Shown in pieces: positions 26,262-34,281 of a DNA stretch of 64,000 nucleotides; position 1 is the first letter of the stretch; every line of letters begins with the position of its first letter. The position numbers were made by a program, and so were the translations under genes. The DNA lies in contig NZ_CP108423.1 of assembly GCF_035917235.1 (NCBI RefSeq), positions 4,157,001-4,221,000 on the forward strand. Reading direction: 5' to 3'. The DNA comes from Streptomyces sp. NBC_01294. Lineage in GTDB: Bacteria > Actinomycetota > Actinomycetes > Streptomycetales > Streptomycetaceae. The notes under the pieces are model-generated. The model was not told the origin of the DNA and searched no databases. It was given only the letters and a program-made list of their open reading frames with translations.

Positions 26262-26295
26262 CAGAGGCCCCCAGGAGAAATCCTGGGGGCCTCTG
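26262..26295 (+). terminator. Terminator after tRNA-Arg
   Basis: A perfect 15-bp stem, CAGAGGCCCCCAGGA (26262-26276) with 26281-26295, is closed by a GAAA tetraloop. It lies 8 bases after the tRNA end. Confidence 0.9.
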
Positions 26296-26454
26296 TCGTA
26301 TGTCCGCTGTCCGGGTGGGGTCTCTCCTCCTTGATGGGGAGGGGATCCCCCGGAGGATGTCAGGGCCGGGATGGCTCTGGCGGGGGACGCCGACTACCCG
26401 CCGGCCTCGGTACGGTTTTTGAAGATCGTCCGAAGTCGGAAAACGGGGGCACTC

Positions 26455-26820
26455 ATGGGACTGTTCGGGAACGCGCACACGGTCGACCCAGTGTCGGCGC
26501 AGCGGGACTACGCGCGGCTGCTGGGGCAGGGGGAGCAGGTGCACGCGGCGTACCTGCTGATCCGCGACACGATCCTGTTCACCGACCGGCGGCTGGTGCT
26601 CGTCGACAAGCAGGGGCTCACGGGGAAGAAGGTGGAGTACCACTCCGTCCCGTACCGGAGCATCACGCACTTCTCCGTGGAGACCGCCGGCCACTTCGAT
26701 CTCGACGCCGAGCTCAAGATCTGGATATCCGGCACGCCGGCGCCGATCGAGAAGACCTTCACCAAGGGGGTCGACATCTACGAGGTGCAGGCGATCCTGA
26801 CGCAGTTCGTCGCCCGGTAG
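26455..26820 (+). CDS. Bacterial PH-domain protein
   Basis: This 121-residue protein starts at ATG 26455 (MGLFGNAHTV). Its sequence, AYLLIRDTILFTDRRLVLVDKQGLTGKKVEYHSVPYRSITHFSVE followed by DAELKIWISGTPAPIEKTF, is the bacterial pleckstrin-homology-like fold. Such proteins form ring oligomers and have no agreed function. A longer frame to 26371 has no ribosome site. It is monocistronic. Confidence 0.87.
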   Translation: MGLFGNAHTVDPVSAQRDYARLLGQGEQVHAAYLLIRDTILFTDRRLVLVDKQGLTGKKVEYHSVPYRSITHFSVETAGHFDLDAELKIWISGTPAPIEKTFTKGVDIYEVQAILTQFVAR

Positions 26821-26869
26821 CCGGACGCGCGCCGGCCCCAGGGGCGGCAGGTCTCGGAGGCGGCACCCC

Positions 26870-27781
26870 TCAAAGAACCCGGGGGAGGCCGGTCACCGAC
26901 ATCACCAGGGAGTAGAGGGAGGTGGTGGCGGTGATGAAGAGGCGGTTGTTCCTGGCGCCGCCGAAGGCGATGTTCGAGACCGGTTCGGGGACGCGGAGGC
27001 GGCCGATCAGGGTGCCGTCCGCGGCGTGGCAGCGGACGCCGTTCTCCATCGCGGCCGCCCACAGCCGGCCCTCGTCGTCGAAGCGGATGTTGTCGACCCC
27101 CGGGCAGGTGGCGAAGACCCGGTCGTCGGTGAGGGTGCCGTCGTCGGTGACCTTGAAGGCGCGGATGTGGCCCGCGCGGGTGTCCGCGGCGTACAGCTCG
27201 CTCTCGTCGGGGGAGAAGACGAGGCCGTTGGGGCCGAGGAAGCCGTCGGCGGCCAGGCGGACCTCGCCGGTCGAGGGGTCGGCCCGGTAGAGGTTGCAGG
27301 CTCCGATCTCGCTGGGTGCGCGGTGGCCCTCGTAGTCGGTGGTGATGCCGAAGTCCGGGTCGGAGAACCAGATGGAGCCGTCCGAGCGGACCACCGCGTC
27401 GTTGGGGCTGTTGAGCCGCTTGCCGTCGAAGCGGTCGGCGATGACGGTGAGGCTGCCGTCCGGCTCGGTGCGGGTGACGCGCCGGTTGCCCTGCTCACAG
27501 GTGATCAGGCGGCCTTCGCGGTCCAGGGTGTTGCCGTTGGAGTGGCCGGCCGGGGAGCGGAAGACGGAGACCGCGCCGGTCGCCTCGTCCCAGCGCAGCA
27601 TCCGGTCGTTGGGGATGTCGCTCCACGCCAGCTGCCGCCAGGCGGGCAGGTACAACGGACCCTCGGCCCAGCGGCAGTCGTCGTAGAGCCGGTCCAGCCG
27701 GGCGTCGCCGTTGGCGCAGCGGCCGGTCCGGAAGCGATCGTCCAGGATCTCGTACAAGGCTAGGTCGGCTATGCCTGACAT
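26870..27781 (-). CDS. SMP-30/gluconolactonase-type sugar lactonase
   Basis: This 303-residue six-bladed beta-propeller has metal-site segments CRWAEGPLYLP (Glu), KRLNSPNDAVVRSDGSIWFSD (Asn-Asp) and LVFSPDESELYAADT (Asp). Family members open lactones such as gluconolactone using calcium or zinc. The start at ATG 27781 is preceded by AGGGGGAAA. It is divergent from an AsnC-family regulator gene (start 27890) across 108 bp, an arrangement that commonly means direct control. No sugar transporter or dehydrogenase is adjacent, so the substrate is open. Confidence 0.9.
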   Translation of the reverse strand: MSGIADLALYEILDDRFRTGRCANGDARLDRLYDDCRWAEGPLYLPAWRQLAWSDIPNDRMLRWDEATGAVSVFRSPAGHSNGNTLDREGRLITCEQGNRRVTRTEPDGSLTVIADRFDGKRLNSPNDAVVRSDGSIWFSDPDFGITTDYEGHRAPSEIGACNLYRADPSTGEVRLAADGFLGPNGLVFSPDESELYAADTRAGHIRAFKVTDDGTLTDDRVFATCPGVDNIRFDDEGRLWAAAMENGVRCHAADGTLIGRLRVPEPVSNIAFGGARNNRLFITATTSLYSLVMSVTGLPRVL

Positions 27782-27889
27782 GATTTCCCCCTGAGAGAGT
27801 TTCACCGAATGTGGTTCGGCCTGATGGTGAGATTGCAGGATCAGGTACCGTCTTCGCAAGGGTCGACAGGCCCATGAGAGGAAGATTGC

Positions 27890-28324
27890 GTGGACGACAT
27901 CGACCGTGCGCTCGTCCTGCGCCTGCAGCAGGACGCCGGACAGTCGTACGCCGCTCTCGGCACGGCCGTCGGGCTCTCGGCCGGGGCCACCCACGAGCGC
28001 GTACGCAAACTGCGCGAGCGCGGGGTGATCCGGCGGACCACCGTCGACGTCGACCCGGCCGCCGTCGGCAGCGGGGTCCTCGCCTACGTGATGGTCGACT
28101 CCAACGCCTGGATGGGGGAGTCCGGGGCCGACTTCGCCGCGATTCCCGAGATCCAGGAGGCGCACATCATCGCGGGCAGCGCTTCCGTGCTGGTCAAGGT
28201 GCGCACGGCCTCGACCGAGCAGCTGCAGGACGTCCTGCGCCGCCTCTACGCCATCAACGGGGTCAGCGGCACGCACGCCACCGTCGTGCTGGAGACCTTC
28301 TTCGAGCGGCCGCTCCCGCTGTGA
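27890..28324 (+). CDS. Lrp/AsnC-family transcriptional regulator
   Basis: This 144-residue protein starts at GTG 27890 behind AGAGGAAG. An N-terminal HTH (MDDIDRALVLRLQQDAGQSY, VGLSAGATHERVRKLRERGVI) is followed by a RAM ligand-binding domain (VLAYVMVDSN ... ASVLVKVRTASTEQLQDVL). Family members bind amino acids and form octamers. It probably controls the divergent lactonase gene and possibly its own. It overlaps the next gene by 4 bases (GTGA), so it is co-translated with the DUF2797 gene. Confidence 0.92.
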   Translation: MDDIDRALVLRLQQDAGQSYAALGTAVGLSAGATHERVRKLRERGVIRRTTVDVDPAAVGSGVLAYVMVDSNAWMGESGADFAAIPEIQEAHIIAGSASVLVKVRTASTEQLQDVLRRLYAINGVSGTHATVVLETFFERPLPL

Positions 28325-29205
28325 CCTGGTGGTGCACCGGGATCCGGTGGAAGGGCGGCCGTCCCGCCATCGGGTGGTACGGGCAGGGGCGCGGCGAGCG
28401 GGTGAGCCTGCTCGCGTACGGGCAGCGGCTGGCCTTCGTCGCGCGCGGCGAGCGGCACTGCCTCGGAGTGTGGCGGGCCGGGAAGCGGACACCCTGCCCC
28501 ACCGCCGCCACCGTGCCCGGCCGCGCCGGGAACGCGCAGTGCCCCGAATGCGCCCGCCTCGACCGGTCGTTCTCCGTGGCGGCCGACACCAACGTGGCCG
28601 ATCCGCGCACCTACCGGGTCTACCTGGCGTGGTTCGGGCCCGGCATGGTCAAGGTCGGGATCACCGCCGAGGAGCGCGGCTCCGCCCGGCTGCTGGAGCA
28701 GGGGGCGGTGGCCTGGGCATGGCTGGGGCGCGGTCCGCTGATGGCCACCCGGCGCACCGAGGAGCTGCTGCGGGCGGCGCTCGGGGTGCCCGACCGGATC
28801 GCGTACGCCCGCAAGCGCGCCGTACGGGCGCACCTGCCGGCCGCGCCCGATCGGGCCCGGGAGGTGGCCGAGCTGCACGCCCGGGCGGCGGCGCTGCCCG
28901 GGTGGCCGGAGTCGCTGGAGCGGGTGGGGTGCGAAGTGACCGACCATGCCGGGGCGTTCGGTCTGGACGGGTTGCCCGCTTCCGCGCGGGTGCTCACCGG
29001 GATGGTTCCCGGCGGGGCCGTCGTGGGCCGGCTGGCGGGCGCGGCCGGGCCCGATCTGCACCTCGCCGACGGGCTCGTGGTGGACACCCGGCTGCTGGCC
29101 GGCTGGGAGCTCACCGCCCCGGGGGACGAGGCGGTGACCTCGGTGCCGGTGACGCAGATCCCGTCCGCCGCCACCGCTCCCGTCGAGCAGGACGGGCTGT
29201 TCTGA
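28321..29205 (+). CDS. DUF2797 family protein
   Basis: This 294-residue protein starts at GTG 28321, overlapping the regulator stop. The N-terminal part has a Cys-rich section (HCLGVWRAGKRTPCP, NAQCPECARLD) that may bind zinc. It is followed by YLAWFGPGMVKVGITAEERG, which resembles GIY-YIG-like folds, and ARLLEQGAVAWAWLGRGPL. DUF2797 has no established function. The context with an AsnC regulator gives no clear pathway. Confidence 0.85.
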   Translation: MTWWCTGIRWKGGRPAIGWYGQGRGERVSLLAYGQRLAFVARGERHCLGVWRAGKRTPCPTAATVPGRAGNAQCPECARLDRSFSVAADTNVADPRTYRVYLAWFGPGMVKVGITAEERGSARLLEQGAVAWAWLGRGPLMATRRTEELLRAALGVPDRIAYARKRAVRAHLPAAPDRAREVAELHARAAALPGWPESLERVGCEVTDHAGAFGLDGLPASARVLTGMVPGGAVVGRLAGAAGPDLHLADGLVVDTRLLAGWELTAPGDEAVTSVPVTQIPSAATAPVEQDGLF

Positions 29206-29308
29206 CCCCGGCGGGCCGAGGTGTCCATGGTCAAGACTTGGATCCCTTTGGCCTCCCGGGGCCGATTGCGGTGGACATCGCGGGGGCGCTCCGCAGAGGG
29301 TGGTGGGC

Positions 29309-29647
29309 ATGAGCATTCAGCCGGTACCGGCCTTCGAACCGCCTTATGTCATGGCTGTTTTCAGCAATGTCAGGGCTGCCGACGACAGTGGATACCCCGA
29401 GACCCTCGCCCGGATGAACGAGATCGTCCGGACGAATCCCGGCTTCCTCGGCTACGAGTCCGCGCGCACCCCCGGCGGCCTCGGCATCACCGTCGCCTAC
29501 TTCCGCGACCACGAGTCGCTCACCGTGTGGCGCGAGGACCTGGAGCACCAGGCGGCCATGAAGCAGGGCCGCACCCACTGGTACGACAGCTACACCCTGC
29601 ACGTCGCGACCGTCGAACGGAGCCACGGCTTTGCCCGCAACGGCTGA
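29309..29647 (+). CDS. Antibiotic biosynthesis monooxygenase (ABM) domain protein
   Basis: This 112-residue single-domain ferredoxin-like protein contains YVMAVFSNVRAADDSGYPET, NPGFLGYESARTPGGLGITVAYF and EDLEHQAAMKQGRTHWYDSY. The last segment, with the conserved W-Y around the active cleft, is typical of ABM proteins of the YgiN/heme-oxygenase-like type. It overlaps the amidohydrolase gene by 17 bp, so the two are probably expressed together. The substrate is unknown. Confidence 0.88.
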   Translation: MSIQPVPAFEPPYVMAVFSNVRAADDSGYPETLARMNEIVRTNPGFLGYESARTPGGLGITVAYFRDHESLTVWREDLEHQAAMKQGRTHWYDSYTLHVATVERSHGFARNG

Positions 29648-30512
29648 GGCGCTCCGCACCTTCCGGGAGCGCCTCGGACTGCCCGGCCTAGTCGACGTCC
29701 ACACGCACTTCATGCCCGCGCGGGTCCTGGACAAGGTGTGGGAGTACTTCGACGCGGTCGGCCCGCTGACCGGCGTCGAGTGGCCCATCACCTACCGCCA
29801 CGAGGAGGAGCAGCGCGTCGCGCTCCTGCGGGAGTTCGGGGTCCGGGCCTTCACCGCCATGCTCTACCCGCACAAACCCGCGATGGCCGCGTGGCTCAAC
29901 GCATGGTCCGCCGATTTCGCCGCCCGCACCCCCGACTGCCTGCACACCGCGACCTTCTTCCCGGAGGAGGGCGTGACCGCGTACGTCCGCCAAGCCGTCG
30001 ACTCCGGGGCCCGGATCTTCAAGGCACACCTCCAGGTCGGCGACTACGACCCGAACGACGACCGGCTCGACCCCGTCTGGGGGCTGCTCGCCGAGGCCGG
30101 CATCCCGATCGTGATCCACTGCGGCTCCGGGCCCGCCGCGGGCAAGTACACCGGACCCGAGCCGATCGCCCGGCTGCTGGCCCGCCATCCGCGGCTGCCG
30201 CTGGTCATCGCCCACATGGGCATGCCCGAGTACGCCGACTTCCTCGACCTCGCCGACCGGTACGCCGAGGTGCGCCTGGACACCACCATGGCTTTCACCG
30301 ACTTCTCCGAGCAGCTCAGCCCCTTCCCGTCCGGGGACCTCGGACGGCTCGCGGACCTCGGCGACCGGATCCTGCTCGGCACCGACTTCCCGAGCATTCC
30401 CTACCCCTACGAGCACCAGCTCGCCGCCCTCGAACGCCTCGGCCTCGGAGACGACTGGCTGCGGGCGGTCTGCCACGACAACGCCGCCCGGCTGTTCCGC
30501 CTCGACGGCTGA
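29631..30512 (+). CDS. Amidohydrolase-family metal-dependent hydrolase
   Basis: This 293-residue TIM-barrel hydrolase has the expected metal residues: VDVHTHFMP (HxH), IFKAHLQVG (Lys), IVIHCGSG, LVIAHMGMPEY and LLGTDFPSIPYP (Asp). The family includes decarboxylases of the ACMSD type as well as amide and lactone hydrolases. The start is TTG 29631, inside the end of the ABM gene. The pairing with an oxygenase-like protein suggests a small catabolic step, but nothing fixes the substrate. Confidence 0.88.
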   Translation: MPATAEALRTFRERLGLPGLVDVHTHFMPARVLDKVWEYFDAVGPLTGVEWPITYRHEEEQRVALLREFGVRAFTAMLYPHKPAMAAWLNAWSADFAARTPDCLHTATFFPEEGVTAYVRQAVDSGARIFKAHLQVGDYDPNDDRLDPVWGLLAEAGIPIVIHCGSGPAAGKYTGPEPIARLLARHPRLPLVIAHMGMPEYADFLDLADRYAEVRLDTTMAFTDFSEQLSPFPSGDLGRLADLGDRILLGTDFPSIPYPYEHQLAALERLGLGDDWLRAVCHDNAARLFRLDG

Positions 30513-30531
30513 CCCTGCGCTCCGGCCCCTC

Positions 30532-30578
30532 CTTGTCCCTTCTCGTCCTTTCTCAGGAAATTCACAGAGAGGGACAAG
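30532..30578. promoter_or_regulatory. Probable operator region of the two-component operon
   Basis: The gap before the response-regulator gene holds an inverted repeat, CTTGTCCCT (30532-30540) with AGGGACAAG (30570-30578). It also holds a direct repeat CTCAG/CACAG at an 11-bp offset (30553-30568, in CTCAGGAAATTCACAG). Direct repeats at one helical turn are the usual binding pattern of OmpR-family regulators, so autoregulation is likely. Confidence 0.5.
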
Positions 30579-30612
30579 AACGCTCTCAGAGGCACCGGAC
30601 AGCGTGGCCGCC

Positions 30613-31380
30613 ATGACTGCGACGACCACCTCCCCCGCGTCCACGTCCACCAGCAACCCCGCGGCCCTGGTACGGCCCGACGGCGGACCCTGCCGGGTGC
30701 TCGTCGTCGACGACGAGGCCTCGCTCTCCGAGCTGCTGTCCATGGCCCTGCGCTACGAGGGCTGCGAGGTCCGCAGCGCCGGCGACGGGGCCGGCGCGGT
30801 GCGGGCGGCGCGCTCGTTCCGCCCGGACGTGGTGGTCCTCGACGTCATGCTCCCCGACATGGACGGCCTCGCCGTCCTCGGGCGGCTGCGCCGGGAGATC
30901 CCCCAGGTCCCCGTGCTGTTCCTGACCGCCAGGGACTCCGTCGAGGACCGGATCGCCGGCCTCACGGCGGGCGGCGACGACTACGTCACCAAGCCCTTCA
31001 GCCTGGAGGAGGTCGTGGCCCGGCTGCGCGGCCTGGTCCGGCGCTCGGGCGCGGCGCAGGCGGCGCGCGGCGGTTCGGTGCTGGCCGTCGGTGACCTCCG
31101 GCTCGACGAGGACAGCCACGAGGTGGTCCGGGCCGGTCGGGACATCCACCTGACCGCCACCGAGTTCGAGCTGCTGCGCTACCTGATGCGCAACCCGCGG
31201 CGCGTGCTGAGCAAGGCGCAGATCCTGGACCGGGTCTGGTCCTACGACTTCGGCGGCCAGGCCAACGTGGTCGAGCTGTACATCTCCTACCTGCGCAGGA
31301 AGCTGGAGAGCGGCCCCGGCCTGCCGCGGATGATCCACACCCGGCGCGGCGCCGGTTACCTGATCAAGCCGGCCGAGTAG
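30613..31380 (+). CDS. OmpR-family response regulator
   Basis: This 255-residue protein has a receiver domain with the acidic pocket VLVVDDEAS, phospho-acceptor Asp77 in VVVLDVMLPDMD and the lysine in DDYVTKPFS. A winged-helix DNA-binding domain follows (LTATEFELLRYLMRNPRRVLS, ANVVELYISYLRRKLE, IHTRRGAGYLIKPAE). The ATG at 30613 is chosen; a GTG at 30604 is possible. It overlaps the sensor gene by one base (TAGTG), so the two are co-translated. Its likely targets include its own promoter and the glycosyltransferase genes downstream. Confidence 0.94.
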   Translation: MTATTTSPASTSTSNPAALVRPDGGPCRVLVVDDEASLSELLSMALRYEGCEVRSAGDGAGAVRAARSFRPDVVVLDVMLPDMDGLAVLGRLRREIPQVPVLFLTARDSVEDRIAGLTAGGDDYVTKPFSLEEVVARLRGLVRRSGAAQAARGGSVLAVGDLRLDEDSHEVVRAGRDIHLTATEFELLRYLMRNPRRVLSKAQILDRVWSYDFGGQANVVELYISYLRRKLESGPGLPRMIHTRRGAGYLIKPAE

Positions 31381-32927
31381 TGGCCCTCCGCACAAAGCGG
31401 CGACGGCGGGCCCGCGGGCCCTGGTCGCTGCGGACCCGGCTCGTCGTCTCGGCGGTGGCGCTGATCGCCGTGGTGGGCGCGGCCATCGGGGCCGTGACCA
31501 CCCTCGCCCTGCGCTCGTACCTGGTCGACCAGCTCGACGAGCAGCTGATCACCTCCGTCAAGATGGCCGGCCACGTGCCGGGCCAGAAGGCGGCCCGGGA
31601 GAGCGGCGGCGGCTTCCTCATGCCCCCCGGCAGCCCGCTGGACGCCGCCGGTCTGCGCGTGGATCCATCCGGCACGGTGCTGACGGCCCGCAACGCCCGC
31701 GTCGAGGGATGGTCGCCCGAGAAGGCGCCGCCGCTCACCGAGGCCCAGAGCGAGGCCCTCGCCCAGGCCGGCCGGAAGGCGGGCAAGGGTGCCTCCGGGC
31801 CGGTGGACGCGGATCTGCCGGGTCTGGGCACCTACCGGGTGCGGGCCTCACCCGACGGGAGGCTCGTGCTCGGCTTCCCCCTGCACGACGTCGACTCCAC
31901 GGTGCGCACCCTGGTCGGCGTGGAGGTCTGCGTCACGCTGGCCGGGCTGATCGCGGCCTCCCTCGCAGGGCAGGCCCTGGTCGGGGTCGCCCTGCGCCCG
32001 TTGCGCCGGGTGGCCGCCACCGCCACCCGGGTCTCCGAACTGCCCCTGCACGAGGGCGAGCCCGCCCTCCACGAGCGGGTCCCGGAGGCCGAGGCCGACC
32101 CCCGGACCGAAGTGGGCCAGGTGGGTGCGGCCCTCAACCGGATGCTGGGCCATGTCTCCTCAGCGCTCACCGCACGTCAGCAGAGCGAGATGCGGGTCCG
32201 GCAGTTCGTCGCCGACGCCAGCCACGAGCTGCGCACCCCGCTGGCCTCCATCCGCGGCTACGCCGAACTGACCCGCCGGGGGCGGGAGGAGCCCGGCCCC
32301 GACACCCGGCACGCCCTGGGCCGGATCGAGTCCGAGGCCACCCGGATGACCGGCCTGGTCGAGGACCTGCTGCTGCTGGCCCGGCTCGACGCGAGCCGCC
32401 CGCTCGACGCCGACGCCGCCGGCGCGACCGGCCACACCGGCGCTCCCGGCGACACCGGTGCCACCGACACCGACCTGGCCCCGCTCGTCATCGACGCCGT
32501 CAGCGACGCCCGGGCCGCCGGGCCCGGGCACCACTGGCGCCTGAACCTGCCCGACGAGCCGGCACCGGTACGGGCCGACCCCGCCCGGATCCAGCAGGTC
32601 CTGGTCAACCTGCTCGCCAACGCCCGGACGCACACCCCGCCCGGCACCACCGTCACCGCCCATGTTTCACGTGAAACATCCGCCGTCCGCCTGAGGATCG
32701 AGGACGACGGGCCCGGTATCGCACCCGAGCTGCTCCCCCACGTCTTCGAGCGATTCGCCCGCGGGGACGCCTCCCGCTCCCGCGCGGCGGGCTCCACCGG
32801 ACTCGGCCTCGCCATCGTCCAGGCCGTGGTCGCGGCGCACGGCGGGCGGGTCTGCGTACAGAGCGAGCCGGGCCGGACCCGTTTCGAGGTCGTCCTGCCG
32901 CTCGCCCGGTCCGCGGGCACGGCTTAG
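31380..32927 (+). CDS. Membrane sensor histidine kinase
   Basis: This 515-residue kinase starts at GTG 31380. TM1 (about 20-45: LVVSAVALIAVVGAAIGAV) and TM2 (about 180-203: LVGVEVCVTLAGLIAASLAG) enclose an extracytoplasmic sensor of about 130 residues. A HAMP-like linker, the H-box ASHELRTPLASI (His282), an N-box VLVNLLANARTH and ATP lid motifs EDDGPGIAP and GSTGLGLAIVQ follow. The kinase core is intact. A parS site is embedded in the ATPase domain between the N and G1 boxes as HVSRETS. It pairs with the adjacent response regulator. Confidence 0.94.
   Translation: MALRTKRRRRARGPWSLRTRLVVSAVALIAVVGAAIGAVTTLALRSYLVDQLDEQLITSVKMAGHVPGQKAARESGGGFLMPPGSPLDAAGLRVDPSGTVLTARNARVEGWSPEKAPPLTEAQSEALAQAGRKAGKGASGPVDADLPGLGTYRVRASPDGRLVLGFPLHDVDSTVRTLVGVEVCVTLAGLIAASLAGQALVGVALRPLRRVAATATRVSELPLHEGEPALHERVPEAEADPRTEVGQVGAALNRMLGHVSSALTARQQSEMRVRQFVADASHELRTPLASIRGYAELTRRGREEPGPDTRHALGRIESEATRMTGLVEDLLLLARLDASRPLDADAAGATGHTGAPGDTGATDTDLAPLVIDAVSDARAAGPGHHWRLNLPDEPAPVRADPARIQQVLVNLLANARTHTPPGTTVTAHVSRETSAVRLRIEDDGPGIAPELLPHVFERFARGDASRSRAAGSTGLGLAIVQAVVAAHGGRVCVQSEPGRTRFEVVLPLARSAGTA
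32663..32678. other. parS site inside the sensor kinase coding sequence
   Basis: A 16-bp palindrome with exact core GTTTCACGTGAAAC lies at 32664-32677. In the kinase frame it is translated VSRET at about residues 429-433, between the N-box and the G1 box of the ATPase domain. Confidence 0.93.
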
Positions 32928-33012
32928 CCGGACTCACAGTCGGAGCCGGACTCACAGTCGGAGCACAGGCTCACCACACAGCGGTGACAGGCCGCGCCGC
33001 GAGGGTCGGAGC

Positions 33013-34281
33013 ATGCCAACCGACACCTCTCCCGGGGCCCTCCCGGCCCGGGCGCCCCTCGCGCCCGTGCCCGGAGAGCCCGTCCTCGACGTGGTGATCC
33101 CGGTCTTCAACGAGGAGAAGGACCTCGGCCCGTGCGTGCGCCGACTGCACGAGCACCTCAGCCGGACCTTCCCCTATCCCTTCCGGATCACGGTCGCCGA
33201 CAACGCGAGCACCGACCGCACCCCCGAGGTCGCGGCCGGGCTCGCCGCCGCACTGGACGGCGTACGCAGCACCCGGCTGGAGGAGAAGGGCCGGGGCCGG
33301 GCCCTGCGCACGGTCTGGGGCGGGTCCGAAGCCCCCGTCCTCGCCTACATGGACGTGGACCTGTCCACCGACCTCAACGCCCTGCTGCCGCTGGTCGCGC
33401 CGCTGATCTCCGGCCACTCCGACCTCGCGATCGGGACCCGCCTGGCCCGCTCCTCGCGGGTGGTGCGGGGAGCGAAGCGGGAGTTCGTCTCCCGCGCCTA
33501 CAACCTCCTGCTGCGTTCCTCCCTCGCCGCCCGGTTCAGCGATGCCCAGTGCGGGTTCAAGGCCATCCGGCGCGAGGTCGCCGAGCGGCTGCTGCCGCTC
33601 GTGGAGGACACGGGCTGGTTCTTCGACACCGAGCTGCTCGTCCTCGCCGAGCGGGCCGGGCTGCGGATCCACGAGGTGCCGGTGGACTGGGTCGACGACC
33701 CCGACTCGACCGTCCACATCGTCAGGACCGCCACCGAGGACCTGAAGGGCGTCTGGCGCGTGGGCCGGGCACTGGCCGTCGGAGCGCTCCCGCTCGACCG
33801 GCTCGCCCGCCCCTTCGGCGACGACCCGCGCGACCGCACCGCACTGCCCGGGGTGGACGGCGGACTGGCCCGCCAGCTGCTCGGCTTCTGCGCCGTCGGA
33901 GCGCTGTCCACCCTGCTCTACCTGCTGCTGTACTCCGCCTTCCGCGGCGGGACCGGACCGCAGCTCGCCAACGGCGCCGCCCTGCTGCTCTCGGCCGTCG
34001 CCAACACCGCGGCCAACCGACGGCTCACCTTCGGCGTCCGCGGCCGGGACCGGGCCGTGCGCCACCAGGCCCAGGGGCTGGTGGTGTTCGGCATCGGACT
34101 CGCCCTGACCAGCGGTTCCCTGGCCGCGCTCGGTGCGGCCACGGCCGATCCCGCGCACGGCACCGAACTGGCCGTGCTGATCACCGCCAACCTCGCCGCG
34201 ACCGTGCTGCGGTTCCTGCTCTTCCGCGCCTGGGTCTTCCCCGAGCGGCGCGACACTCCCGTGAAGGACGACAACCGATGA
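33013..34281 (+). CDS. Glycosyltransferase family 2 fused to GtrA membrane domain
   Basis: This 422-residue protein has a GT-A domain (about 25-255) with VIPVFNEEKDLGPCV, VADNASTDRT, the DxD-type YMDVDLSTD and CGFKAIRREVAERLLP. That pattern is like polyprenyl-phosphate mannose/glucose synthases. A C-terminal GtrA-type four-helix domain (about 290-410) has LLGFCAVGALSTLLYLLLY and VLRFLLFRAWVFP. The fusion suggests that it makes a lipid-linked sugar and helps flip or anchor it. It overlaps the next gene (ATGA), a GT39-type transferase that would use such a donor. Confidence 0.92.
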   Translation: MPTDTSPGALPARAPLAPVPGEPVLDVVIPVFNEEKDLGPCVRRLHEHLSRTFPYPFRITVADNASTDRTPEVAAGLAAALDGVRSTRLEEKGRGRALRTVWGGSEAPVLAYMDVDLSTDLNALLPLVAPLISGHSDLAIGTRLARSSRVVRGAKREFVSRAYNLLLRSSLAARFSDAQCGFKAIRREVAERLLPLVEDTGWFFDTELLVLAERAGLRIHEVPVDWVDDPDSTVHIVRTATEDLKGVWRVGRALAVGALPLDRLARPFGDDPRDRTALPGVDGGLARQLLGFCAVGALSTLLYLLLYSAFRGGTGPQLANGAALLLSAVANTAANRRLTFGVRGRDRAVRHQAQGLVVFGIGLALTSGSLAALGAATADPAHGTELAVLITANLAATVLRFLLFRAWVFPERRDTPVKDDNR

